Shown in pieces: positions 1 through 11,211 of a stretch of 64,000 nucleotides of DNA; position 1 is the first letter of the stretch; each line of letters opens with the position of its first letter. The notes beneath the pieces are model-generated. The model saw only the letters and a program-made list of their open reading frames with translations. It ran no database searches and had not been told where the DNA came from. The position numbers and the translations under genes were made by a program. The stretch is from Beverwykella pulmonaria (Eukaryota > Ascomycota > Dothideomycetes > Pleosporales > Melanommataceae), in assembly GCA_001599595.1 (NCBI GenBank), contig BCHH01000001.1, forward strand, positions 2,389,837 through 2,453,836, read 5' to 3'.

Positions 1-1
1 T

Positions 2-835
2 CATTTGACTAGGTACATCCTCCTCGACAAGCAGCTCGTCGACTTTGCAAATACTGCCATCAACCGTCCAGATATGAAAGGCGAACATGACATATTCAAT
101 CGAGTCATGCCCCGAGATGATATCGGTGTGCTTGCGTTCTTGGAAAATCGCGCGACAGGTTCAAGGTTGATTGTCGGAAACGTCCACGTGTTCTGGAATC
201 CCGCATTCACGGATGTCAAACTTGTCCAGGTTGCAATCCTGATGGAGACAATCGCCAAGTTCGCCAATAAATGGGCAAAGTTCCCGGCTTGCACCGACAA
301 AGTCGTATACAGGTTTACCAACGGAGACGGTGAAGATGGAAAGGAACCGGATGCTACGCAGGCACCAGGACCCTCTATGGAGTACTCGGATGGGTCTCAG
401 ATTCCTCTGCTACTTTGTGGTGATTTCAACTCACTACCCAACTCAGGCATATATGACCTTATCGTACAAGGTGTATTACCCAACTCGCACTCGGACCTCG
501 GCACCCGTAAGTACGGCAACTTCACCCGAGACGGTATATCCCATCCATTCAGTCTCAAGTCGAGCTACTCGGCAATCGGGGAATTAGCCTTTACAAACTA
601 CACACCCAGCTTTGTTGGTGTGCTAGATTACATCTGGTACTCAACAAACACGCTCCAAGTCCTTGGTCTTCTCGGTGACATAGACAAGGATTATCTTCAG
701 CGTGTTCCTGGTTTCCCGAATTATCACTTCCCTAGTGACCATGTCGCTCTGTACGCACAATACATGATTAAGAGTCGGAAAGAAAAGAAGGTGACGGAAA
801 CCGACTTCGGCCAGGGTCGGGATCGCCGGTCATAA
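2..835 (+). CDS. CCR4: CCR4 deadenylase, 3' part (5' end outside window)
   Basis: This is the C-terminal part of the exonuclease/endonuclease/phosphatase (EEP) nuclease domain of CCR4, the catalytic poly(A) deadenylase of the cytoplasmic CCR4-NOT complex. The frame is open from the window edge, so the start codon and the leucine-rich repeats lie upstream. Recognisable blocks are DKQLVDFANTAINRPDMK, a VGNVHVFWNP strand (CCR4 proteins usually have NTHLFW here), the LLLCGDFNSLPNSG block with the catalytic Asp/Asn, the DYIWYS strand, and the terminal FPSDHVALYAQ motif with the catalytic Asp-His. There is no intron in the visible part. It ends at TAA 833-835 with a short charged tail. Variation such as VHVFW for THLFW is mild and the catalytic residues are kept, so the enzyme looks functional. 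Family assignment is firm; the paralogue is inferred from the DKQLVDFAN and NRPDMK context. Confidence 0.93.
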   Translation, partial: HLTRYILLDKQLVDFANTAINRPDMKGEHDIFNRVMPRDDIGVLAFLENRATGSRLIVGNVHVFWNPAFTDVKLVQVAILMETIAKFANKWAKFPACTDKVVYRFTNGDGEDGKEPDATQAPGPSMEYSDGSQIPLLLCGDFNSLPNSGIYDLIVQGVLPNSHSDLGTRKYGNFTRDGISHPFSLKSSYSAIGELAFTNYTPSFVGVLDYIWYSTNTLQVLGLLGDIDKDYLQRVPGFPNYHFPSDHVALYAQYMIKSRKEKKVTETDFGQGRDRRS

Positions 836-1785
836 ACACATATATACCATGTCAAACCCTGAAATCCCCGCAGACGTCCAAGGAGGACGTTTCCACTTGT
901 ACATTTCGCTACAACCAGGGTAATCACTTGCTTGGAAATCTGTCCATAGGCGCGTGTACGGGAATTCTTCATCGTATTCAGTTCAGGCGTCATTGCTCGG
1001 TGTCCGGTTGCGTGTTATTCAAGAGTATCTCATCCCTTTTTACTGAGCCAAATACTGGAATATCTGGCTTGTTCTGTGCAAATGAGCGTCCAGTTGGTCA
1101 AGGTCAGTCTTCGGTAGACGTACGGGTTTTCGGGACATTGAGGATGATTGGGCGGACGGCGGATTTGGGATTTTGTGGGTCAGAACAAGAATCTCAAGTC
1201 ATGTTGGTTGTTCTGTCCTCACTCATCATGGCTCGACGAAAGCTCTATACTCTCTTTTACTCTACTACGAAGCGCTGAATGGTTAGGTGGGGAGCGGCAG
1301 CGGTGTTCTGGCGGCTCTTGTTCTTGATCTCTGTGGTTCTGAGGCGGTTTCTCTATTTTATTTTTCTTCTTGCAGTGTATGAGTTAGGCAGTCTAGTTCG
1401 ATAAAATGGCTGTGTCCCCTTCTCCCGATTGCTGGAGATTGGGTTGACTAAGGCTTCACCCTTCCAACAGCGGGTTTCTGTCCTGTGATATAACTGCATG
1501 ACAGTGATCAGAGTTAAAAGTGTACTTATGAGGAGCTGACATCTGGCGTCTGTCATGGGCAAGTCGCATCTAGTCAGAAGGTTCCTTGGGTGGCTGAGAC
1601 AAGAGGTCGAGGTTTCAGTAGTGCCCCTCGCTTCGCGAGAGGCTGCAGCGCGCTCCGCCTAGACCGCAACTTCGTCATCTCTCCCATTTCTCAAAGCCTG
1701 CACCCTGAACAATCCCTCTCCGCCCGCCCTCCCTCTCCTACTGCTCTTTACGACCCTTCCTATATACCTTGAGGACTCTTATATC
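836..1785. other. Intergenic, CCR4 3' side and SEC14 promoter
   Basis: No supported gene. The last ~110 bases before the SEC14 start (about 1675-1770) are pyrimidine-rich (CTCTCCC-type runs), typical of promoters of well-expressed filamentous-fungal genes. Short open frames here have no recognisable similarity or codon character. Confidence 0.5.
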
Positions 1786-3034
1786 ATGGCTTCCGAGGGT
1801 GCACATGAACTGAAGCTCGACCCCAAATACGACGACTACGAATTCCCCACGACGGCCCCTACGCCTCAGAATGGCCACCCCGGCCACACGACGCCCGAGC
1901 AGGATGCCCAGGTCTTCCAGCTGCGGAGCCTCCTCGAGGCAGCGGGATATACCAAGAACTTGGACACATTGACCATGGTATGCTTCCTCGTGGCAACTGG
2001 TGCCTCCCAAGCTAACTATTTCCAGCTGCGGTTCCTCCGTGCACGCAAGTTCAATGTCGAGCTCTCGAAGCAGATGTGAGTGCAAATGAGCAATAAAAGG
2101 CCCATGGAAGAGAACTGATGAAATCCAGGTTCATAGATAGTGAAAAGTGGCGGGAGGAGTACGCGGGTATCGGCGTCGAGGAGCTGGTCCGCACCTTCGA
2201 GTACCCAGAGCGAGAAGAGATCTTCAAGTACTATCCGCAGTACTATCACAAGACGGACAAAGTATGTTCCTATCATCTCTCTATCTATTCCGACATATGT
2301 ATACTGTCTAGATCGTATCTTTGCAGACCATATGCTGATAGCAGACACAGGATGGCCGCCCCGTCTACATCGAACAGCTCGGCAGCGTCGACATCACTGC
2401 CATGACGAAGATCACCTCGCAAGAACGGATGATCCAGAATCTCGTCTGTGAGTACGAGAAAATGGCCGACCCCCGTCTCCCCGCCTGCTCTCGCAAGTCC
2501 GGGTACCTCCTCGAAACCTCGTGCACAATCATGGACCTCAAGGGCGTCGGCATCGCCAAGGCCACATCTGTCTACGGATACCTAGGGGCTGTCAGCGCCA
2601 TCTCGCAAAACTACTATCCCGAGCGTCTTGGCAAGCTATACATTATCAACGCCCCGTGGGGATTCGCTGGTGTATTCAGCGTTGTCAAGCGGTTCTTGGA
2701 TCCGGTTACTGTCAACAAGATACACGTTCTGGGAAGCGGGTACGAAAAGGAATTACTGAAGCAAGTCCCTGTGGAGAACCTACCCAAGGCATTTGGTGGG
2801 CAGTGTGACTGCCCAGGCGGCTGTCAACTCAGCGATGCTGGGCCCTGGCAGGACCCGCAATGGGTGAAAGAACCGAAATGGGCAACAAAGCCGGAGAAGA
2901 AGGGTGATGCGATTGATAACACACAGCTGCCGGGCCCCACCGAAGGAGCTGCTGCTGCTCCGGCTCCGGCACCAGTGCCTTCTGAGCCTGTAGCTCAACC
3001 CGCAACTGCGCCCGCCACGCAACCTGCGACCTAA
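1786..3034 (+). CDS. SEC14: SEC14-type phosphatidylinositol/phosphatidylcholine transfer protein
   Basis: CDS join(1786..1977,2026..2075,2129..2261,2351..3034), 352 residues. It exchanges PI and PC between membranes and supports Golgi secretory function. The CRAL-TRIO-N helices contain [11 protein letters not shown] and KWREEYAG. The CRAL-TRIO domain shows the substrate-pocket segments [32 protein letters not shown] text ([19 protein letters not shown] in the protein), [34 protein letters not shown] and [15 protein letters not shown]. The splice sites are canonical and each junction restores a conserved word (QMFIDSEKW across intron 2, DKDGRPVY across intron 3). The C-terminus after [10 protein letters not shown] is an unusual Ala/Pro-rich low-complexity tail of about 35 residues; the yeast protein lacks it. 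The gene is co-directional with CCR4. Confidence 0.96.
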
Positions 3035-3618
3035 AGGGGTACCAAGCACGTTTTACGAGCTTGCATTGAGAAGGCGGAAAACAGTATAGCGGATGGGATT
3101 TTCTTGTTCATTTTTTCCTAATCGCCTACAGTTCACATAGACAATTGTGGTAGTTTCTTGGGACCCCATCTTGGGACCCTACAGTCGTGGGAGGAAAATG
3201 CTCGTGTCTAGAATAAGGTACATGGGTACAAGGTCTGGAAGTTAGTCTTAGATAGCGACTATGCATGTCTTGCCTTTCCCTTCGTTCACTCGCGTGCCGT
3301 TTTGGTTGAGGGGTACGAGGAATAGTTAGTAGGTGTGTCTTTGTCTGATCTCGACGTGGGAGTGTTCCACTCACCTTCGTTCTTTGTTTCTAGCTTGGCA
3401 CATGGACAACTCAACACCCTTTGAATTGCATTCTAGTAGGTAACCTTCATTTTCTACTGGCTCATGTCTATATTTCTCTTCTGCTCCTACACACCGGTCC
3501 TTCCCCTCGTTCATGTCTAATGTCGTTTTGGCACATCTCATCTCCGTCCACATGAACCAAGTCATCCACTCTACCTTGCGACCTCGAACCCCGATCCAGC
3601 GCACTTATCAACGCTTAA
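3035..3618. other. Intergenic between SEC14 and the amidoligase-like gene
   Basis: No supported gene. A stop codon (TAA) directly precedes the ATG at 3619 in the same frame, so there is no N-terminal extension without an upstream exon. I could not identify such an exon. Confidence 0.4.
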
Positions 3619-5763
3619 ATGTCAAGAGACCACAGCACATCCACACCCACCTCCCGATGGCCAACACTAACTCTACAAATCCCATTCCATCTCCTCGGCA
3701 CGCACAATGTCCCCACGTATGTCTACAACTATACCGAGCGCCGCATAAAACCGCTACAAACGTTGCATGCTGCTTTTGGAAAGGCTTGTCCGGATGTCCC
3801 CATCTCAGTATGGATTCCGGATCCGAGGCCTGTGCCCGAAGTAGGAGTGGTGTGTAGAGATGGGACGAAGATGGCTGAATTTGAAAAGAAGGTTGGTGAA
3901 TGGAGGGAGGAGGAAGCGAGGAAGTGGGAAGAGATGAAGGAAAAGGGGTGGGTGTTGAGAAGGGCAGAGAGTAATGGGGAAATGGAAGAGGAAGGACTAG
4001 TGGGGTGGAAGAAAGGTGATTCTCGTTTCACGGCCTGTGAGACGAAGGTTGTGGGGAGCGTGTGGAGTTTCTCCGCCGTCCTGCAAAGATTCAAGGTCCC
4101 GATGAGCGAGACGGGCAGACTGAAATTGGATGTTGAGATCAGGAGCATATGTGGGGTTTTGAAGGGTGCGTTCGGGTATAGTGAGGAGGAAGAGGGTGAG
4201 AAGGAGGGCGGGGAGTTGCCTGGGTTCGGGAGCGATGGGAGGAAGATGTTCTTAAGAGTCATGTGCAGTGAGAGGTGCTGGGCTAGGATTGCAGTGTATC
4301 CGCCGGTCGAGATGAAGCCCGACGCCGACCTACAAGATACGCATACCCGGGGTGGAAACGTAAATGAGCAGGGCTGGCCGCTCCACACAATCGCAAAGAT
4401 ACTGTTGCTTCTTGTTGCTTTTGAGCGCGAACTACTTTCCCTCAGCAACGTATCCGGAATCCTTGAACATGCGCCTCTATCCCGCTTTCTCGAGTATTTT
4501 TGTGTTAATAATTTCAGAAGGGAGAAGAGGGAGATGTGGCGCGCCTTGCACGTCGGTCAGAATAATGCTAATGATGCAAAAGAGAGGGAGCGGAAGAAGA
4601 AGTCCTGGGCGAGAAACCTAAATCACGAGGGCGAAACCGATGGAAGGGCGTTTGAAGACGACAGGCTCGGACTTTGGACGGTCATCGATGGAATGGTTTG
4701 CGGGGTCAGGGCGGAAGAGAGGGTGGGCGTGTTGGTAGGGGAGATGGGGAAATTCGAGGAAAGGAAGAGGTTGGCTGTGAGTTTTGCTTCGAAGTACGAC
4801 GGAAACCAACATCCATTTACTTTCACCACTACGAAAGCATCGGTCAAACCCGAAAACAAATCAAACGAAGCTCCAGAAACCCCTCCTCCACCTTCCCCAT
4901 TCATCCCTCCAACTATCCCATGCATAACCTTCCAAGACTACCACAGCACACTGGACGCCTGCCATCTCCTCGCATATATCGATCTCGCGACGCGCATCGT
5001 CGACTACGCGATCTCAAACCGGTACACTACACTAAAGACAAAAGTCGAGACGTTCAGAGAAACGGTCGAGGATCTCGATGAAGAGGTCAGGGTGTCTCTG
5101 AACAGGCTTTTGCATATGCTGGGGTTGAGGGTGTGGGCTGTGAATGTTTTAATGGGAGCTAAGAAGAATGAAATCGTCGATAAAGAGAAGGGGAAGGAGA
5201 AGGGCAAGAGAAAGGATGACAGTAGGGTAAAAAAAGGAGGCACCTTGGAAGAAATGGAAAACGATACATGGAAAGAAGAATACCCCTTCATGCCCCTGCT
5301 CTCGTACATCCGCAAAACCTGCCTCAAGGACAAAGAGTACATGACAATCTTTATCCGCCGGTACACCGAAGCGGGGGGGTTTCTCGTTATTCCGCGGACA
5401 AAAATACATGACCTCCTCCTCGTCCAAGATAAAGCGAAGAACGAGAAGTTCGCGGAAACGGAAGCGTGGGCCAATGGTTTAACGTCTACAGGCCTCCTGA
5501 GTGAGAACGACGATGAGCTCAAGAATGAAGTCTATGAGGTAGGGACAACAGGGTTGGTCATTGCGAGTCCGGTGAGTCCGGTGAGTTTAGAGCACCCTAT
5601 TACACCGATTTCTCCGCTGCATATTCGGAAGAAAAACAACGCAGGAGGAGGAGTAGGAAATACTGGGATCGATGAGGTTTTGCGTTCTCCAGGTTTGGGT
5701 GGTAGTGTTGGGAGTTTGGAGGGGATTGGGAATGAGGACAGAGGGAAGAGAACGACAGTGTGA
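3619..5763 (+). CDS. Diverged amidoligase-like protein, probably non-catalytic
   Basis: Single open frame of 714 residues. The family call rests on two blocks. The first, around residues 265-285 (GWPLHTIAKILLLLVAFERE), resembles the 'FPLxTLKNLxxLxxAFE' block of fungal putative amidoligases. The second, around residues 437-460 (ITFQDYHSTLDACHLLAY), resembles their 'IEFRQHxGTLDxxxxxxW' block. The His-x-His-Val-Gly motif expected between these regions is replaced (CSERCWARIAVYPP), and the usual N-terminal 'FGVExEF' segment is not seen. The protein therefore looks like a degenerate or repurposed member. It contains Lys/Glu-rich insertions (about residues 520-545) and a Gly/Ser-rich tail. The same frame continues as protein-like sequence after the TGA TAG double stop (see findings). 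Function unknown; it could also be a fungal orphan. Confidence 0.5.
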   Translation: MSRDHSTSTPTSRWPTLTLQIPFHLLGTHNVPTYVYNYTERRIKPLQTLHAAFGKACPDVPISVWIPDPRPVPEVGVVCRDGTKMAEFEKKVGEWREEEARKWEEMKEKGWVLRRAESNGEMEEEGLVGWKKGDSRFTACETKVVGSVWSFSAVLQRFKVPMSETGRLKLDVEIRSICGVLKGAFGYSEEEEGEKEGGELPGFGSDGRKMFLRVMCSERCWARIAVYPPVEMKPDADLQDTHTRGGNVNEQGWPLHTIAKILLLLVAFERELLSLSNVSGILEHAPLSRFLEYFCVNNFRREKREMWRALHVGQNNANDAKERERKKKSWARNLNHEGETDGRAFEDDRLGLWTVIDGMVCGVRAEERVGVLVGEMGKFEERKRLAVSFASKYDGNQHPFTFTTTKASVKPENKSNEAPETPPPPSPFIPPTIPCITFQDYHSTLDACHLLAYIDLATRIVDYAISNRYTTLKTKVETFRETVEDLDEEVRVSLNRLLHMLGLRVWAVNVLMGAKKNEIVDKEKGKEKGKRKDDSRVKKGGTLEEMENDTWKEEYPFMPLLSYIRKTCLKDKEYMTIFIRRYTEAGGFLVIPRTKIHDLLLVQDKAKNEKFAETEAWANGLTSTGLLSENDDELKNEVYEVGTTGLVIASPVSPVSLEHPITPISPLHIRKKNNAGGGVGNTGIDEVLRSPGLGGSVGSLEGIGNEDRGKRTTV

Positions 5764-8024
5764 TAGGATTTAGGAAATGTGTATAGGAATGAGGATGGAG
5801 GGGTCGGGAAAGTGGGGAGTGGGAGCAATATTACGAGTTTGGCAGAGAGGTTTAAGAGGAGTCGGAGATTAAGTAATACGGAGTATGAGAGAGTGAGTTT
5901 ATAGGGAGGAGAAGGGGGTCCAGAGGGTTGGGGAGTTTGTCATGGAAGGGGGTGGGAAGTCTAAAGAGGGGGAGAGTCCGTCAAAGAGGGAGTAAGATGG
6001 ATCCTTAGTTATAGTAGGTAATATATACTTTCTTGAATTTTTTAGGTAGGCTTACTTCATTCAGAATATGCAATGGAGTAGTGAAAGCAACTGTTCTTAT
6101 TGGGTTCTCTTTCAAGACCAGGCAGATTGGCAAAATATCATTATTCTTGTTGGTATATTCACTTCCTATGATTATTCGGGTTTCGGACACGAATCAAAAT
6201 GATTATTTTTAAAGGTAGATTATAGCTCAAAATCATTGTGAGCATTGATGTTCATTTACCACTACTTCGCGGATCTGGTTGATAGATGGAAGAGTATGGC
6301 GTTTTGTTTTAAAGGCTAAGCCAAGGACCGAGCACAAGAATTTGGAAATGTTACTTGTTTATCAGTTTATGCCTGATTTACGGGTCTGGATTTTACAAAC
6401 TTTAGAGTTTTGATCGTACAGAGTTCGATGAAAATAAGATTGCAATAACTTGTCCTTCCACTAATCTATCTCGACACAAACGTCCCACAGTAAACGCAAA
6501 CTGTCTCTACGGCACCGATTGTACCTACGACGTGACTCTCTAAACTCATACCTCCCATACGCTCCACAGAGCCTATCTTGTCGCGTACAACGAATTCTCG
6601 CATTAGCCCCAGAAGGCACAATCCTCTGTTCTTACGAGATCGATTTAACGAAGATGCTGGGCGATCTGAATGATCTCTCTGTCATGTGGTGTTGATGAAG
6701 GATGTTATGCGTGTTATGTGTCGATGAACAGGATACGAGGATAAGGGCTGAAGAAGGTAACGAGGCCGTAGTTGAAGTGAGGCGTTGCGGGATGTTGGCC
6801 CTTTGCAGACTTGTTTGCTTGATAATCTTGAAGATGTATAGAAACGAAGCCGGTTGAAGATTCTTTGCGAGGGCTGGCGTTGAAGGTGGTGACGCTGGTA
6901 GTTGATGGTGAGCATGATGGAGGCTGTGAAGTATCTGGGCTGTTCACTGCCAGAGGAAGCAAGTTCCTTATGCCCCCTCAGGTGTGAGTATCATGTCTCT
7001 CGTAACGTAGGAGACTAGGGATGAAAGTATGTATGAAATTGAAATATACATACCCTCTTTCATGAAAACTTTTCTTCCTCTAGCGAATCTCATGTTCATC
7101 TAACCAAATCACTATTTGTGCAGAATTGAGGGGATTATCAGGAGTCGGTAGCGAACCGCGATCGCGATGTAAGGCCTTCACTTGTATATATACCCATCTT
7201 ACTCCCGAACTCGGTTCAAATTAATCGTGTTCAGGAAGAGCCGACCGGTGAAACTTCTCGTCTAGCACCACAAAAACACGAAGAGATGATCTACACATAA
7301 TGTTCATAGCATCGCTCATCGAATCGCGATACAAATAGTGCAAAGCCATGTTGTTGGGAGGATGTTATAAGCAGTCCTGGATGGTTTCACAACGCTGTTG
7401 TAGTGAATTACCAACTATGTGCTCCCAATAGGTTCCGAATTCCGTTGGCTTATTTGATAAACAGCTCATGCTGACTTAAAGGTCGAGGAAAGAAGTAAAT
7501 GACTGGAGAAGTCGGTGTATGGGAGGCTACAGTGTGGAAGCTATGGCGTGTGACAAATGTACATTGAAGATAGTGACAAGACCATATGATGGTTGGTTGA
7601 ATGTATGTGAAGACTAGGCCATGTGCTGGCTAGGCTGAATGAAAATGCATGTCCCTACTCCTCCTCCTCCAACTACTCTGCCCATTCGGGAAACGGCATC
7701 AAGTGAACTGAGGCATTCCAGACATCGATAACAGGGATTGCCTTCATGTCGCATTCACGTGTAGGTACATTTGCGTATGTACGACGGCTGTGGTGAATAT
7801 CAGCATTGCTTCCCAGGCGAATTAAGGGCGTGATGACTCGTACATGAGGAGCTGTTTCAGTGCTTGCTGTATTTGAGAATCTTGTTCTTCGAGATTGACA
7901 GCATATACACGAGCGGGATTCCCATTGCCAATATCATGACTATGTGTGGATTGCGATATTTCCAATCCAACTTCCAGTCGCTCCAGGAAGGTACAGTTGC
8001 CCGCTCTAATCCACGGCCCAATAT
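5764..8024. other. Gene-poor stretch with coding relics
   Basis: No intact gene supported. From 5770 to 5903 the frame of the preceding gene stays open after a TGA TAG pair and reads as plausible protein (SNITSLAERFKRSRRLSNTE) up to a TAG. Around 6500-6696 an open segment ending in TGA reads RILALAPEGTILCSYEID, which looks like the end of a decayed coding exon with no start. The remainder (6000-8000) is AT-richer and has only short, unsupported frames. Confidence 0.35.
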
Positions 8025-8619
8025 TCACGACAAGCCTTTCGGAGGGAAACTTGACTCTCGTTTTACGCCATCTCTTGAGATCCGCACAGGTCTAATGGTT
8101 GCCAGGCCCGACCATTGTCCGCCCCATTCTTTCAGCTTCTTTAGATTCTCCATGTCCTGGAGATCCGGCAACCAGAATCCGGAGGTGTATTCGCCTTGCT
8201 CTACAGATTGTGCCTGCTTCAATAAAGTCTCGCGGGTGCTCGGGGGCCTTCCGGGGCGGCGCTCTGCCTTTATCTTCGCGAGCTCTTCGTCGTCTCGGCC
8301 CAAGTAGTCCTCAATCATGGCTTGGATGTCAGGTATGGAAGGCGGTGTTGTGTGTTCTACGGTGTATGACTGGAAGGATTTGACTCTCAAGACTGCATAG
8401 GAGTAAGTGTGTGAAGCCTTGAGACTGTTATGGTCATAAAGACATACGATAGTGTCGATTTTGTTTCTCTCGCATCGCCGTCAACCGATTGAGCTTGTTG
8501 TCCCTTGCGCTGGCGGACTGCAGTCGCTGTGTGTCTCGGCTGTTCTCATGAAGAGCCGCATTCTTCCCCTTCTTCTTCGCGATCTGTTTCTGGACCTTGT
8601 TGAGGCGATTGAATCCCAT
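8025..8619 (-). CDS. TMA16: Translation machinery-associated protein 16
   Basis: CDS complement(join(8025..8392,8448..8619)), 179 residues, almost the length of yeast Tma16 (178). Tma16 is a nuclear/nucleolar factor that associates with pre-60S ribosomal particles. Diagnostic text: N-terminal LNKVQKQIAKKKGKNAALHE and ENSRDTQRLQSASARDNKLN, then DYLGRDDEELAKIKAERR, RRPGRPPSTRETLLKQ and the C-terminal EYTSGFWLPDLQDMENLKK. The single intron has GTATGT donor and TGCAG acceptor and joins the exons in phase 1. It is divergent from EXO1 with 343 bp between start codons. Confidence 0.95.
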
Positions 8620-8962
8620 AATGGCAATGTGTGAGGATGTTGGTTGATTGTTCCGTGGGGGTCGTGCTTGCCATAATTTTTTCTGCGGGGATGTCGGTAG
8701 TTCGAGGCCAGAGTTGCCGACATGCTAGCCTGTTTCGCTACTAGCGTACTTTGGGCGCGTTCCTTCCTCTACGCGTCGCAAGGGAATACCTCCCCAGACA
8801 TCCTGCGTCCAGATTGTTCAACGGCCCCTCTTTTCGCAATTCTTCTGCACGAAACGTCCGACTTCTCTTCTATTATCTACTAGAAGTCCTTTCACCATGA
8901 TATAATAGCAGCGTCGAGGATCCGTTGTTGGAGCGCGCCTCCCTAGGCGGCAAAGGCTCAAG
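8620..8962. promoter_or_regulatory. Shared TMA16/EXO1 intergenic promoter region
   Basis: The 343-bp gap between two divergent start codons must hold both promoters. I see no clear TATA box or recognisable operator. A ribosome-assembly gene and a DNA-repair gene share it, but there is no direct evidence that they are co-regulated. Confidence 0.45.
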
Positions 8963-11211
8963 ATGGGCATTTCCGGACTTCTTCCGTTGCTCAAATCGAT
9001 TCAGCAGCCATGCAACCTGAAGAAGTTCGCTGGAAAGACCATTGGCGTGGACGCCTATGGCTGGCTCCATCGAGGAACGGCTGCCTGTGCCATTGATTTG
9101 GCCCTGGACAAACCAACCACAAAGTACACAATGCCTGCATCCCGGAGCTAGACATGAGCTTACCGAATACTAGATTTGTCGAATTTGCTATGAACCGTGT
9201 TCGAATGCTCATACACTTTGGAGTAACGCCCTACCTCATTTTCGATGGAGACTACCTGCCTAGCAAAGCCGGGACGGAGAAAGAGAGGCGTGAACGCCGA
9301 AAGGAGAGCAAAAGACTCGGGCTGGAACTGCTGAAAGTTGGCAAGACATCTCAGGCACAACTAGAGCTGCAGAAGGCTGTCGATGTGACCCCAGAAATGG
9401 CACGAATGTTGATTGACGAACTGAAGCACCACAACATCCAGTATATCGTAGCCCCGTACGAGGCTGACTCGCAAATGGCCTACATGGAGCGCAAGGGAAT
9501 TATTCATGGAATATTATCTGAGGACTCCGACCTCCTGGTCTTCGGCGCCAAATGCCTAATCACAAAGTTAGACAAGTTTGGCGATTGCATCGAAATCAGT
9601 CGGAATCATTTTACTGCTTGTCGGGAAATCAGCTTGGTGGGATGGTCAGATGCCGATTTCAGACGGATGGCGATGCTCAGCGGCTGCGATTACCTTGCAA
9701 GTATTGGTGGCATGGGACTCAAGACCGCCCACCGGATGTTGCGAAAACACAAGACGGTCGATCGGCTTATCAAAGCTGCACAGTTCGACGGCAAGTTCAA
9801 GGTGCCTGCAGGCTACTTCGAAGCGTTCACGCAGGCAGAAAACACGTTTCTATACCAATGGGTTTTCTGTCCTCTATCTAAACAAGTCATCAACCTGACA
9901 CCTCCTGACTCTGAAGCTGATACCGCAGAGATGTCGTTTCTTGGAGAACAGGTTCCATCGCACATTGCAGCAGGGGTAGCACTCGGTGACCTCCATCCTC
10001 ATACGAAGAAGCCGATTATAGTCGAAGTTATAGACCGGTCACGCTCTAAACCACTGAGGCCGGCTGCTCGGAACATTTCTGCCGTTCAAACACCTGATAT
10101 GAAGCACACGAAATCCATCGACACGTTTTTCAAGCCTAGGCGTACGCCTTTGGCTGAGCTAGACCCGAACAGTTTTACCCCATCGCCTAGCCAGCAATTA
10201 CTGCTGCAACAGAACAACGTCCATGGCTGGGCCGCAGTCCTTGCTCCACAGTCACATGCACAGCAAAGGACTGCACCACAGCCTCCAAGACGGACGATAT
10301 CAGACTTGTACACTGCGAGACAATCTGCTCCAAATCCATCAAAGAGGCAACGACTGTGCTCTGACAGTAGTTTCAATACTCCAGGGTCTTCCAATACCGG
10401 AGTTGAGCGCAGTCGATTCTTCGCGTCTTCTCTGGCAGATCCAAGCCCTTCTCTTCGAACTTCAAAGAAGATCAAAACAAAGCCTGCTGAGGATGTCAAC
10501 ATTTGGTCTGACGATTCCATAGACGATGCCATGGCTGAATTAGCAGATCTCGATGAAACGGCGTCCCATTCAAAGAAGAAAATCAAGGTCTTCAAAGAAA
10601 GAGAGCTCAGATTTAGCACCAACAGCGATTCGCAGTCGACGACAGCTTCTAGGAGGAGCACCATTTTTTCGCAGGAGACTACGGGCACACTGACCCCAGC
10701 TTCTTCATGCGATAGCCCTGTGCCAGGAACGGACGCGATTGAAGAAACGACGGTGTTCAGTGGGTCACTTTCAGCGCAGGTCAAGGACCTACGCTCGAGA
10801 TTTTCGTATACAAGCTCAGCGACATCAGTGCAGTCTTCTCGCAGCTCGTTACCACAAACAGCTTCCCCGACGTATACTACCAAATCGTCCAGAGCCGTAT
10901 CAGTCACGACCATGCTAGAATCAGTCTCGGGCATTCCTCCACAGGCATTAACAAAGAAAGAGAAAACAGCAGCTGCACCACCCGAAGACAACACAAATGA
11001 GCTCGATGATTTAACATTGGCGGCCATGGAAGCCGAAGTAGTTGTCGCTGCTAGCGACACAGAAGGACATTCGCCATCTGCGCGAACTCCATCTCGAAGG
11101 CTAGACATCAAAGGCAGCGAAGACTTACTGGTGCCAGATAGCGAGGTGGAGAGCGATTGTTCACCACAGAAACCAGTGTTGAATTTGGGGCGGTTTGCGT
11201 TCAGCGGTTAA
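8963..11211 (+). CDS. EXO1: Exonuclease 1 (5'-3' exonuclease/flap endonuclease)
   Basis: CDS join(8963..9123,9174..11211), 732 residues. EXO1 is the nuclear RAD2-family nuclease used in mismatch repair, double-strand-break end resection and telomere processing. The XPG-N domain begins MGISGLLPLLKS. Metal-binding acidic residues are visible at D30 (VDAYGWLHRG), D78 (LIFDGDYLPSK), E150/D152 (YEADSQMAY), D171/D173 (EDSDLLVFG) and D226 (GCDYLASIGGMGLKTA, start of the helix-two-turn-helix). The 50-nt intron separates PTTK from FVEFAMNRVRML, a conserved junction. Residues beyond about 320 are a Ser/Thr/Pro-rich, low-conservation tail, as usual in the family; QxxSIDTFFKPRR near residue 365 resembles a PIP-like PCNA/MMR contact motif (inference). 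All catalytic residues are present. Confidence 0.97.
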
